Positions 47,298 to 55,657 of a stretch of DNA of 64,000 nt are shown piece after piece. The notes beneath the pieces are model-generated. The model was not told where the DNA came from. It did no database searches and saw only the letters and a program-made list of their open reading frames with translations. Location of the stretch: contig NZ_WEGJ01000031.1 of the NCBI RefSeq assembly GCF_009604385.1, positions 20,859-84,858 on the forward strand. The letters run 5' to 3'. Every line of letters starts with the position of its first letter. Position 1 is the stretch's first letter. The position numbers and the translations under genes are program-made. The DNA comes from Streptomyces smaragdinus (GTDB lineage Bacteria > Actinomycetota > Actinomycetes > Streptomycetales > Streptomycetaceae).

Positions 47298-50200
47298 TCA
47301 GAGCTGGGACAGCTCCATCGCCGCGTCCTTCAGCTCCGCCGCGGCGCTCTTCTCCCGCTTGGCCGCCTTCTTGTCGCGGCGGCGCTCCTTGCCGAGCTCC
47401 ACCATGGCGTACAGCGTCGGCACCAGCAGCAGCGTGAGCAGCGTGGACGACACCAGACCGCCGATCACCACGACGGCGAGCGGCTGCGAGATGAATCCCC
47501 CGTTGCCCGTGATGGACAGGGCCATCGGGGTCAGGGCGAAGATCGTGGCCAGGGCCGTCATCAGGATCGGGCGGAGCCGGTGCCGGCCGCCCTCGACGAC
47601 CGCCTCGATCACGCCGTAGCCCTGATCGCGGTACTGGTTGATCAGGTCGATCAGCACGATCGCGTTCGTGACCACGATGCCGATCAGCATCAGCATGCCG
47701 ATCATCGCCGGCACACCCAGCGGGGTCCCGGTGATCACCAGCAGACCGATCGCGCCGGTGGAGGCGAACGGGATCGACACCAGCAGGATCAGCGGCTGGA
47801 TGATCGAGCGGAACGTCCCGACCAGCAGCAGGAAGACGATCGCGATCGCGGCGAGCATCGCCAGGCCCAGGTTGGTGAACGCCTCGTCCTGGTCGTCGCC
47901 CAGGCCCCCGGTGGACACCGTGACGCCGTCGGGGAGGTCCTTCTTCAGCTCGTCGAGCTTTTTGGTGAGGTTCTGGGACACCGCTCCGGTGTTGTCGCCG
48001 ACCGGCTTGGCCGTGATCGTCGCCGACAGCGCGCCGTCGATCCGCGTCTTCTGCACCGGGCCCGGGACGGTCCGGACGGTGGCGATGTCGCCTACCTTCA
48101 CCGGACCGGCCTTGGTGATCAGGGTCAGCGCCTTGAGCTCCGCCTCCGTCTTCGCGCCCTTCTCCGACTTCACCAGCACATCGAGCTTGGTGTTGCCGAT
48201 GGTGGCCTCGCCGGCCTTGGCACCGCGCACCGCCTGGGTCACGGCCTGGCCGAGGGTCGTCTCGTTGAGGCCGTACTCCGCGGCGGCGGGCTTGGCGTTG
48301 ACCGTGACGCGCGGGATGCTCTGCGCCAGGTCGGAGGTGACATCGGTGACGTCGTCGAGCTTCGCGACCTCCTTGCGGACCGTCTCGGACGCCGTACGCA
48401 GCTTCTTCTCGTCGGCGCCCTTCACCACGACCTTGAGGTCCTGGTTGCCGAAGCTGCCGCCCTCGGCGACGGTGGCCTCACCGATGCCGGGGCCGAGCTT
48501 CTTCAGCCCGTCGCGCAGGTCGCCGACGACGGCCGTGGAGTCCGCGTCCTCCTTCAGCTTCATCTGGAACGAGGCCTGGTTGGCGCCCGTACCGCCGCCG
48601 AGGGCCGCCATCCAGCCGGACGAGCCGACGGTGACCTGGTAGTCCTCGATGCCGTCGGTCTTGCCGATCATCGCCTCGATCTGCTTCGCGGCGGCGTCGG
48701 CGGCCTCCAGGCTGGTGCCCGGCTCCAGCTTCTCGCTGATGCTCAGAACCTGCTGCTCGCCCTGGTCGAAGAGGTTGGTCTTCAGCAGCGGCGCCAGACC
48801 GAAGGTGCCGACGAGCACGGCCACCGCGATCAGCACGCTGGTGAGCCGGCGCCGGGTCGCGAACCGCAGGACCGGCACGTACCACCGCTGCAGGACGCTG
48901 CCCGCCTCCTTGGCCTCGGCGTCGGCGCGGATCTGCTCCACGCTCTGCCCGTCGGTCTTGGGCGAGCCCATGAACCAGTACGACAGCACCGGTACGACCG
49001 TCAGCGACACCAGCAGCGACGCGAGCAGGGCCACGGTCACGGTGATCGAGAACGGGCCGAAGAACGCGCCGACCAGACCGCCGACCACACCGATCGGCAG
49101 GAACACGGCAACGGTGGTGAGCGTCGAGGCGGTGATGGCGCCGGCGACCTCACGGACGGCGGTGACGATCGCCTGCGTGCGTTCCGTGCCGTACGCGAGA
49201 TGGCGCTTGATGTTCTCCAGCACCACGATCGAGTCGTCGACGACGCGGCCGATGGCGATGGTCAGGGCGCCCAGGGTGAGCATGTTCAGCGACATGTCCT
49301 GGGTCCACAGCACGATCAGCGTGATCAGCACGGACAGCGGGATGGACACCGCCGTCACCAGCGTCGAGCGCAGGCTGACCAGGAACACCAGGATGATGAC
49401 GACGGCGAACGCCAGACCCAGCAGGCCCTCGGTGGACAGCGCGGAGATGGCCTCGGAGACCTGCGGGCCCTGGTCGGAGACCACGGTCAGCTCGGCCTTC
49501 GCTCCGAGGTCCTTCTCCAGGTCCGGCAGCTTGTCCTTGATCGCGTCGGAGATGGCGACGGCGCTGCCGTCCTGGCCCATCGTGACGACGACGCCCAGGC
49601 TCGGCGTGCCGTTGGTCCGGGTCACGGAGACGATGTCCGTCGGCTGCTCGGCGACCTCGGCGACGTCACCGAGACGCACGATCTTGCCCTGGTCGCCCTG
49701 GGGGGCGACCCGCAGTTCCTTGATCTGGTCCAGGGAGGTGTAGCCGCCGCCGGTCTGGACGGTCTTGCTGACCCCGCCGTCGGTGAACGCGCCGGCCGGC
49801 AGCGTGACGCCGCCCGCCTGGAGCGCCTGGCTGACGGCGGCGCCGTTCAGACCCGCCTGCGCGAGCTTCGCGTCGTCGACCGTGACCGTGACGGCGCGCT
49901 GCTGCACACCGTCTACGGCGACCTGGCCGACGCCGTCGATGTCGCGCAGGGCGGGCACCACGTAGGTGTCGAGCTTGTCGGCGAGGGTCTTGTTGTCGTC
50001 GCCCTCGGACGACGCGGCCAGCACCACCGCCGGGATGTCGTCGGTGGACCCGGCGACGACCTGCGGGTCGACGTCGTCCGGCAGCAGCGGACGGACCCGG
50101 TTGACGGCCTGCTGGATGTCGGCGGTCAGCCGCTCCGTGTTGTTGCCGTAGTCGAACTGGGCCATCAGCACCGCGGAGCCCTCGGAGGCCGTGGCGGTCA

Positions 50201-50441
50201 CGCCGGTGATGCCGTCGACGCGCTGCAGGCCGTCCTCCAGCGGCTCGACGACCTGCTTCTCCACCGCGTCCGGGGCGGCGCCCGGGTAGGGGGCGATCAC
50301 CGAGACGATCGGGAGGTCGATCGGAGGCAGCAGGGTCTTCTTCAGCTGGGGTATCGCTATCGCGCCGAAGAAGACGGCCACGACGGCCATCAGGGCGATG
50401 AGCGCACGCTGCTTGAGGCTGATTCTGGACAGCCAGGACAT
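47298..50441 (-). CDS. RND efflux transporter (AcrB/HAE-1-like)
   Basis: This 1047-residue inner-membrane transporter has the usual 12-helix plan. TM1 is at about 13-33, followed by a large external loop, then TM2-6 with FLVSLRSTLVTAVSIPLSVLITL, GRVVDDSIVVLENIKRHLA (the motif D region) and the GAFFGPFSITVTVALLASLLVSLTVVP motif. A second external loop and TM7-12 (GTPLGVPAMIGMLMLIGIVVTNAIVLIDLINQ) complete it. It resembles the AcrB family more than actinobacterial MmpL. No membrane fusion protein or outer channel is present, as expected for a monoderm. The Lys-rich C-terminus is cytoplasmic. The substrate is unknown. Confidence 0.92.
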   Translation of the reverse strand: MSWLSRISLKQRALIALMAVVAVFFGAIAIPQLKKTLLPPIDLPIVSVIAPYPGAAPDAVEKQVVEPLEDGLQRVDGITGVTATASEGSAVLMAQFDYGNNTERLTADIQQAVNRVRPLLPDDVDPQVVAGSTDDIPAVVLAASSEGDDNKTLADKLDTYVVPALRDIDGVGQVAVDGVQQRAVTVTVDDAKLAQAGLNGAAVSQALQAGGVTLPAGAFTDGGVSKTVQTGGGYTSLDQIKELRVAPQGDQGKIVRLGDVAEVAEQPTDIVSVTRTNGTPSLGVVVTMGQDGSAVAISDAIKDKLPDLEKDLGAKAELTVVSDQGPQVSEAISALSTEGLLGLAFAVVIILVFLVSLRSTLVTAVSIPLSVLITLIVLWTQDMSLNMLTLGALTIAIGRVVDDSIVVLENIKRHLAYGTERTQAIVTAVREVAGAITASTLTTVAVFLPIGVVGGLVGAFFGPFSITVTVALLASLLVSLTVVPVLSYWFMGSPKTDGQSVEQIRADAEAKEAGSVLQRWYVPVLRFATRRRLTSVLIAVAVLVGTFGLAPLLKTNLFDQGEQQVLSISEKLEPGTSLEAADAAAKQIEAMIGKTDGIEDYQVTVGSSGWMAALGGGTGANQASFQMKLKEDADSTAVVGDLRDGLKKLGPGIGEATVAEGGSFGNQDLKVVVKGADEKKLRTASETVRKEVAKLDDVTDVTSDLAQSIPRVTVNAKPAAAEYGLNETTLGQAVTQAVRGAKAGEATIGNTKLDVLVKSEKGAKTEAELKALTLITKAGPVKVGDIATVRTVPGPVQKTRIDGALSATITAKPVGDNTGAVSQNLTKKLDELKKDLPDGVTVSTGGLGDDQDEAFTNLGLAMLAAIAIVFLLLVGTFRSIIQPLILLVSIPFASTGAIGLLVITGTPLGVPAMIGMLMLIGIVVTNAIVLIDLINQYRDQGYGVIEAVVEGGRHRLRPILMTALATIFALTPMALSITGNGGFISQPLAVVVIGGLVSSTLLTLLLVPTLYAMVELGKERRRDKKAAKREKSAAAELKDAAMELSQL

Positions 50442-50605
50442 GGTCTGAGAGTTCTCTTCCTAGCGGGGACAGCTGAGCCGCCGCGGACGGATGGTCGGAA
50501 CGCGGCACCTACACCCTCGCGTACGAAGACGCTCTTGACGTCACCCCCGGGGTGTGATGTGTACGACCGGGCGTACCGCAGGCGCAGTACGCCGCCCCTG
50601 GGGGA

Positions 50606-51277
50606 TCACCGCCCGGGGCGGACCAGACCCGTCTCGTACGCGACGACGACCAGCTGCGCCCGGTCGCGTGCCCCGAGCTTGGCCATCGCCCGGTTGACGT
50701 GCGTCTTCACCGTCAGCGGGGACACCTTCAGCTCCTCCGCGATCTCGTCGTTCGACAGTCCGGCGCCCACCGACGCCAGCACCTCGCGCTCACGGCCGGT
50801 GAGACCGTCCAGCCGGGAGGCGTCGCCGACGGCGGGCGCGGTGGTGTCGCCCTGGGAGAGGAACCGGGCGATCAGACCCTTGGTCGCGGCCGGGGACAGC
50901 AGCGCCTCGCCCTTCGCGGCGACCCGGATCGCCTGGAGCAGCTCACCCGGTTCGGCGCCCTTGCCGAGGAAGCCGGAGGCGCCGGCGCGCAGGGCCTCCA
51001 CCACGTACTCGTCGACCTCGAACGTCGTCAGGATGACCACCCGTACCCCGGCCAGACCGGGGTCCTGGGTGATGGCGCGGGTCGCGGTCATCCCGTCCGT
51101 GCCCGGCATCCGGATGTCCATCAGCACGACGTCCGCCCGCTGCTCGCGGACCAGGGCGACGGCCTCGGCGCCGTCGGACGCCTCGCCGACGACCGTCAGG
51201 TCCGGCTCGGAGTCCACCAGGATGCGGAACGCGCTGCGCAGCAGTGCGTGATCGTCCGCCAGCACCACCCGGATCAC
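50606..51277 (-). CDS. NarL/LuxR-family response regulator
   Basis: This 223-residue protein has a receiver domain (acidic pair in VVLADDHALLR, phospho-acceptor Asp in VLMDIRMPGTDG, Thr in ILTTFEVDEY, Lys in GFLGKGAEP). A LuxR helix-turn-helix follows (TGREREVLASVGAGLSNDEIAEELKVSPLTVKTHV). GTG overlaps the kinase stop by 4 bp (GTGA), so the pair is translationally coupled. The RND transporter gene 164 bp downstream on the same strand is a possible target. Confidence 0.93.
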   Translation of the reverse strand: MIRVVLADDHALLRSAFRILVDSEPDLTVVGEASDGAEAVALVREQRADVVLMDIRMPGTDGMTATRAITQDPGLAGVRVVILTTFEVDEYVVEALRAGASGFLGKGAEPGELLQAIRVAAKGEALLSPAATKGLIARFLSQGDTTAPAVGDASRLDGLTGREREVLASVGAGLSNDEIAEELKVSPLTVKTHVNRAMAKLGARDRAQLVVVAYETGLVRPGR

Positions 51278-52506
51278 CGCTCGGCCCTCCCCGACCCCGC
51301 CCCCGACCCCGTCTGCAACGGCAGCCTCACCAGCACCTCGTACCCCGCCGTCCCGTCCGTACGCGCCCCCGCCCGGCAGCTGCCGCCCAGCGCGGACGTC
51401 CGCTCCCGCATCCCGATCAGCCCGTGCCCGCCGTCCCCGTCCGCGTCGCCGTCCCCGGGGCCGCGGCCGTCGTCGCGTACGGACACCTCCAGGGCGCCGT
51501 CGCGCTGCAGCACCCGGGCCTCGACGCGGGCGTCGGGGCCGGCGTGCTTGTGCACGTTCGTCAGCGCCTCCTGGAGCACCCGGTACGCCGTGAGGTCGAC
51601 GGCGGTGGGCAGCGCCCCGTCCACCGCCACCTCGACCGCGACGGGCACCCCGGCCCGTACGAACCCGTCGACCAGCTGGTCCAGCACCCCCAGCCCCGGC
51701 GCGGGCTCCTTGGGCGCCGCGGGGTCGTCGGACTGGCGCAGCAGGCCCACCGTCGTGCGCAGCTCGTCCAGCGCGGAGCGGCTGGCCTCCCGGACGTGCG
51801 CCAGGGCCTCCTTCGCCTGGTCGGGGCGGGCGTCCATGACGTGCGAGGCCACGCCCGCCTGCACGTTGACCAGGGCGATGTGGTGGGCGACGACGTCGTG
51901 CAGCTCGCGGGCGATGCGCATCCGCTCCTCGGTGACCCGGCGCCGGGCCTCCTGCTCGCGCGTCGCCTCCGCCCGCTCCGCGCGCTCCTGGATGGCCTCG
52001 ACGAACGCCCGGCGGCTGCGCACGGCGTCCCCGATCCCGGCGGCCATGCCGGTCCAGGCGAACACCCCGAGGTTCTCGTCGGCGTACCAGGGGCGGTCGC
52101 CGAAGAACATCAGCGCGCCCGTGAGGACGCCGGTGGTGATCAGCGCGATGCGCCAGGTGGTGTGCCGGTCGGTGCGGGAGGCCACGGTGTACAGGGCCAC
52201 GGCGACGCTCACCGCGATGGGCGAGCGCGGATCCCCGGCCATCATGATCACGTGGCCGATGGTGAGGCTCCCGGACAGCGCCAGCACCGTACGGGGCGCG
52301 CGGCGCCGCCAGATCAGCGCGGCGCTGGCGGCCACCGCGACCAGCACCTCGAGCGGCCCGAGGTCCGCGGGCGGCGGGGAGCTGGGGCTGCGCGAGGGGT
52401 GGACGGCGGCCAGGATGATCGTCCCCAGCGTCAGCGCGGCGATCAGGGTGTCCAGGGCGTAGGGGTGCGCCCGGAGCCGGCGTCTGACGGCGGGGAGGGT
52501 GTTCAC
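51274..52506 (-). CDS. Sensor histidine kinase (HisKA_3 / DesK type)
   Basis: This 410-residue protein has several membrane segments in residues 18-165. The phosphoacceptor motif is RMRIARELHDVVAHHIALVNVQ, followed by SALDELRTTVGLLR. The HATPase part includes YRVLQEALTNVHKHAG (N box), VRDDGRGPGDGDADGDGGHGLIGMRER (G boxes with an Asp/Gly insert) and a closing LPLQTG. It pairs with the overlapping response regulator. GTG 52506 is chosen because it precedes the first membrane segment; longer frames lack support. Confidence 0.92.
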   Translation of the reverse strand: MNTLPAVRRRLRAHPYALDTLIAALTLGTIILAAVHPSRSPSSPPPADLGPLEVLVAVAASAALIWRRRAPRTVLALSGSLTIGHVIMMAGDPRSPIAVSVAVALYTVASRTDRHTTWRIALITTGVLTGALMFFGDRPWYADENLGVFAWTGMAAGIGDAVRSRRAFVEAIQERAERAEATREQEARRRVTEERMRIARELHDVVAHHIALVNVQAGVASHVMDARPDQAKEALAHVREASRSALDELRTTVGLLRQSDDPAAPKEPAPGLGVLDQLVDGFVRAGVPVAVEVAVDGALPTAVDLTAYRVLQEALTNVHKHAGPDARVEARVLQRDGALEVSVRDDGRGPGDGDADGDGGHGLIGMRERTSALGGSCRAGARTDGTAGYEVLVRLPLQTGSGAGSGRAER

Positions 52507-52555
52507 ACTACGCAACGGTACGGGTCCGGTGTCGGTAAGAGGTAAAGCACGAGAA

Positions 52556-52581
52556 CACGCCCCCGGCGAGCCGGGGGCGTG
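52556..52581 (-). terminator. Terminator after pspAA
   Basis: CACGCCCCCGGC and GCCGGGGGCGTG form a 12-bp arm pair with a tiny loop, 21 bp beyond the pspAA stop and upstream of the sensor kinase start. Confidence 0.75.
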
Positions 52582-52602
52582 CACGGGAGCACAGGGCGGT
52601 CG

Positions 52603-52887
52603 TCAGCCCGGGATCAGGCCGGCGCCGCCTTCGCCGAGCAGGTCGCGGACCTGCTCCAGGGTCGCGTCCGGTGCGGGCAGGATCAGCCCGGAGGGCTCCA
52701 GCGCGTCGTCGGGCAGCGGGGTGCCCAGCTCACGCACCTTCGCCAGCAGCCGGTCGAGCGTCCGGCGGAAGCCGGGGCCGTCGCCGTTCTCGATCTCCGC
52801 CAGCAGTTCGTCGTCCAGCTTGTCGAGCTCGGTGAGGTGGCTGTCCGCCAGCCTCACCTGGCCCTCCCCCATGATCCGTACGATCAT
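52603..52887 (-). CDS. pspAA: PspA-associated protein PspAA
   Basis: This 94-residue protein begins MIVRIMGEGQVRLADSHLTELDKLDDELL, the typical opening of PspAA, a partner encoded after PspA in many actinobacteria. It ends LPAPDATLEQVRDLLGEGGAGLIPG. It lies 46 bp after pspA on the same strand, so the two are co-transcribed. It probably tunes PspA assembly in membrane stress. Confidence 0.9.
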   Translation of the reverse strand: MIVRIMGEGQVRLADSHLTELDKLDDELLAEIENGDGPGFRRTLDRLLAKVRELGTPLPDDALEPSGLILPAPDATLEQVRDLLGEGGAGLIPG

Positions 52888-52933
52888 GACGGCCTCCGTT
52901 ACCCGTGGTGGTCCGGTTACTGCCCGTATAGAA

Positions 52934-53728
52934 TCACTGCTTGTCGAAACGCGGGGTGTCCTGGGACTGCCCCTGCTGCTGCCCGCCGCCGTTGCCGCCC
53001 TCGATGGCCTGCTGCGACGAGCTGGGCCCGGCCAGCTCCGCCTTCATACGCTGCAGCTCCAGCTCGACGTCCGCACCTCCGGAGAGCCGGTCGAGTTCCG
53101 CCGTGAGGTCGTCCTTGGCCATCCCCGTCGGGTCGTCGAGCGCGCCGGAGGCCAGCAGCTCGTCGATCGCGCCGGCCCGCGCCTGCAGCTGGGCCGTCTT
53201 GTCCTCGGCCCGCTGGATCGCCATGCCCACGTCGCCCATCTCCTCGGAGATGCCCGTGAACGACTCGGCGATCCGGGTCTGCGCCTGGGCGGCGGTGTAG
53301 GTGGCCTTGATGGTCTCCTTCTTCGTACGGAAGGCGTCGACCTTGGCCTGCAGCCGCTGCGCGGCCAGCGTCAGCTTCTCCTCCTCGCCCTGCAGCGTCT
53401 GATGCTGCACCTCGAGGTCGCTGACCTGCTGCTGCAGCGCCGACTTGCGCGACAGCGCCTCCCGGGCGAGGTCCTCCCGGCCCAGGGCGAGCGCCTTGCG
53501 CGCCTGGTCGTCGTGCTTGCTGCCCTGCGACTGCAGCTGGTTCAGCTGCAGCTCCAGGCGCTTCCTCGACGTCGCGACGTCCGCGACGCCCCGGCGCACC
53601 TTCTGCAGCAGCTCGAGCTGCTTCTGGTACGAGTAGTCGAGGGTCTCGCGCGGGTCCTCGGCCCGGTCCAGGGCCTTGTTGGCCTTCGCGCGGAAGATCA
53701 TCCCCATCCGCTTCATGACACCGCTCAT
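52934..53728 (-). CDS. pspA: Phage shock protein A / IM30 (ESCRT-III-like)
   Basis: This 264-residue protein is nearly all helical: an N-terminal amphipathic helix (MKRMGMIFRAKANKALDRAEDP), long coiled coils (about 40-190) and a Gln/Gly-rich tail (GGNGGGQQQGQSQD). PspA polymers protect the membrane against damage and loss of proton-motive force, and in Streptomyces give resistance to alkali, ethanol and wall antibiotics. ATG 53728 follows GAGGCCC. About 280 bp separate it from the divergent DUF3043 gene; partial inverted repeats there (53903-53932 and 53945-53973) may be regulatory. Confidence 0.93.
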   Translation of the reverse strand: MSGVMKRMGMIFRAKANKALDRAEDPRETLDYSYQKQLELLQKVRRGVADVATSRKRLELQLNQLQSQGSKHDDQARKALALGREDLAREALSRKSALQQQVSDLEVQHQTLQGEEEKLTLAAQRLQAKVDAFRTKKETIKATYTAAQAQTRIAESFTGISEEMGDVGMAIQRAEDKTAQLQARAGAIDELLASGALDDPTGMAKDDLTAELDRLSGGADVELELQRMKAELAGPSSSQQAIEGGNGGGQQQGQSQDTPRFDKQ

Positions 53729-54010
53729 GGGCCTCGCGCGCCCCCTTCTACGTTGCTGCCGACGGCCTTGTGCTCCAGCAATCCTCTGTGAACCCACAGT
53801 ACGGGCCCCGTATCCATTACCGCACTGCCTGAGCCCCAATGCGCTCATCCTGCAGGACGACTCCTGGACCGGATCCCCTCCCGCCCAGGGTGTAGAGAAC
53901 CGTAGGGGGTCCGGATACGGAGCCCCTCTACCGGCACTACACGCGTGCCGTTGCCGGATCGTTCCCGGCACGACTTAGGTCCACACCTCGCTACCCCTTA
54001 TCCTGGGCGC

Positions 54011-54616
54011 GTGTTCGGAAGCCGCTCGAAGAACGAGAAGGCCGCCCCGCCGCAGGATGCGGCCCGGGCGGACCTGACAAAAGAGACCCGTGACCCGCAG
54101 GCGCCCAAGGGACGCCCGACGCCCAAGCGCAGCCAGGCGCAGACGCAGCGGCGTACGCTCGCGGCGCCCACCAACCGCAAGGAGGCCGCCAAGCGCGTAC
54201 GCGAGGAGCGGCGCCTGGCGATGGCCAAGCAGCGTGAGGCCCTGGCGGGCGGTGACGAGCGGTTCCTGCCGGTGCGGGACAAGGGCCCGGTGCGCAAGTT
54301 CGTCCGTGACTACGTGGACTCGCGGTGGCACGCGGCGGAGTTCTTCCTGCCGGTGGCCGTGATCATCCTGGTGCTGGGCATGCTCGGCCAGCGCTCCTCC
54401 GCGATGCTGACGCTGACCAGCGTGCTGTGGGGTGTGCTGATCATCGCGATGGGCGGTCAGTCGCTGCTGACGGCGCGGCTGCTGAAGAAGGCCCTGCGGG
54501 AGAAGTTCCCGAAGGAGAACCTGCGCGGCACGACGTTCTACGGACTGATGCGCACGATGCAGCTGCGCCGGATGCGGCTGCCGAAGCCGCAGGTCAAGCG
54601 GGGCGAGAAGCCGTAG
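54011..54616 (+). CDS. DUF3043 membrane protein
   Basis: This 201-residue protein has a very basic N-terminal half (residues 1-110, many Arg/Lys/Gln). Two membrane helices follow (about 117-135 and 140-160), then a basic C-terminus (MRTMQLRRMRLPKPQVKRG). This is the actinobacterial DUF3043 family, of unknown role. The GTG at 54011 sits 6 bp after TATCCT, a clear leaderless arrangement. It diverges from pspA, so a membrane-stress link is possible but unproven. Confidence 0.88.
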   Translation: MFGSRSKNEKAAPPQDAARADLTKETRDPQAPKGRPTPKRSQAQTQRRTLAAPTNRKEAAKRVREERRLAMAKQREALAGGDERFLPVRDKGPVRKFVRDYVDSRWHAAEFFLPVAVIILVLGMLGQRSSAMLTLTSVLWGVLIIAMGGQSLLTARLLKKALREKFPKENLRGTTFYGLMRTMQLRRMRLPKPQVKRGEKP

Positions 54617-54639
54617 CTCCGGCAGGCCTTCGCGGACAC

Positions 54640-54677
54640 ACCGGCCCGCCGCCCCGATCCCGGGGTGGCGGGCCGGT
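54640..54677 (+). terminator. Terminator after DUF3043 gene
   Basis: ACCGGCCCGCC pairs with GGCGGGCCGGT, and inner CCCCG with CGGGG, making a long stem that starts 23 bp past the stop. Confidence 0.78.
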
Positions 54678-54730
54678 CCCGTTCCGGCCGGGGGGTCTCG
54701 GCGGACTCGTCGGCCCGCGCCCGGGTGTTT

Positions 54731-54747
54731 AGGACAGAACCTGTCCT
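54731..54747. promoter_or_regulatory. Palindrome AGGACAG-AAC-CTGTCCT before the DinB gene
   Basis: This perfect 7-bp inverted repeat with a 3-bp centre lies 59 bp before the ATG. It has the size and position of an operator, for example for an HxlR- or YafY/WYL-type regulator. No regulator gene adjoins it. Confidence 0.6.
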
Positions 54748-54806
54748 CGATCGCTTCTACGGTGGGTCCTGGACGAACACCACGGGACCATCCGGAGGCG
54801 GACACC

Positions 54807-55328
54807 ATGACCGACACCCTCACCGGCGAGCGCGCCGACCTGCTCAAGGCGCTGGCCCAGAAGCGGTACTTCCTGCGCTACACCACCCGCGACCTCACCG
54901 ACGAGCAGGCGGCGCGGCGCACCACCGTCAGCGAACTGTGCCTGGGCGGCCTGATCAAGCACGTCGCGGCGACGGAGCGGGTGTGGATGGACTTCATGCT
55001 CGAGGGCCCGTCGGCCATGCCGGACTTCTCCGCGATGACCGAGGCCGACTTCGCCGCCCGGGCCGAGGAGTTCCGGCTGCTTCCCGGCGAGACCCTGGCG
55101 GGCGTGCTGGCCGAGTACGAGAAGGTGGCCGCCCGGACGGACGAGCTGATCGCGACCGTCCCGGACCTGGACGCGACCCAGCCCCTGCCGAAGGCCCCGT
55201 GGTTCGAGCCCGGCGAGGTCTGCTCGGCCCGTCAGGTCATCCTGCGGATCATCGGCGAGACGGCCCAGCACTCGGGCCACGCGGACATCGTCCGCGAGGC
55301 CCTGGACGGCGCCAAGTCGATGGGCTGA
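54807..55328 (+). CDS. DinB-family (DUF664) protein
   Basis: This 173-residue four-helix-bundle protein is of the DinB/YfiT superfamily. Putative metal-binding histidines lie in CLGGLIKHVAATERVW and GETAQHSGHADIVREAL, giving the family pattern of three. Such proteins are often thiol-dependent S-transferases; in actinobacteria some use mycothiol, and that is a reasonable guess here. ATG 54807 follows GGAGG. The upstream palindrome suggests inducible expression. Confidence 0.88.
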   Translation: MTDTLTGERADLLKALAQKRYFLRYTTRDLTDEQAARRTTVSELCLGGLIKHVAATERVWMDFMLEGPSAMPDFSAMTEADFAARAEEFRLLPGETLAGVLAEYEKVAARTDELIATVPDLDATQPLPKAPWFEPGEVCSARQVILRIIGETAQHSGHADIVREALDGAKSMG

Positions 55329-55335
55329 GGCGGCG

Positions 55336-55554
55336 TCAGCTGTCGCTCTGCGCCGCGTGGAGGCTCATCGGGCCGTAGATCACGTTGTCGTCCTCCAGCA
55401 GATGGACCTGGTCGACGCCGCCCGCCAGGAGGTCCTTCCAGACCTCGCCGATCCAGGACTCCGCGTCGCCCTGCGTGGTCCACTCCTCCGGCTCCACCGA
55501 CGGGGTCGTCTCGCTGCCGTCGGCCTTCTCGAAGCGCCAGGTCCACGCCGCCAT
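55336..55554 (-). CDS. Small conserved hypothetical protein
   Basis: This 72-residue acidic protein starts MAAWTWRFEKADGSE and has GDAESWIGEVWKDLLAGGVDQVHLLEDD and VIYGPMSLHA. It has no membrane segment and no metal motif. Several Trp and aromatic residues suggest a compact fold. ATG follows ACGGAGGTTGGGAT, a good ribosome site. It converges with the DinB gene (7 bp between stops) and diverges from the cobalamin genes. I do not know its function. Confidence 0.8.
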   Translation of the reverse strand: MAAWTWRFEKADGSETTPSVEPEEWTTQGDAESWIGEVWKDLLAGGVDQVHLLEDDNVIYGPMSLHAAQSDS

Positions 55555-55657
55555 ATCCCAACCTCCGTCGGTGCTGCCGAAACTGTCCCCCCGCAGCGTA
55601 TCCGGCCCGGGGACGCCCCGTGCGGCGCCGGCGGGAGGCGCACGCGAGGATGGGGGC

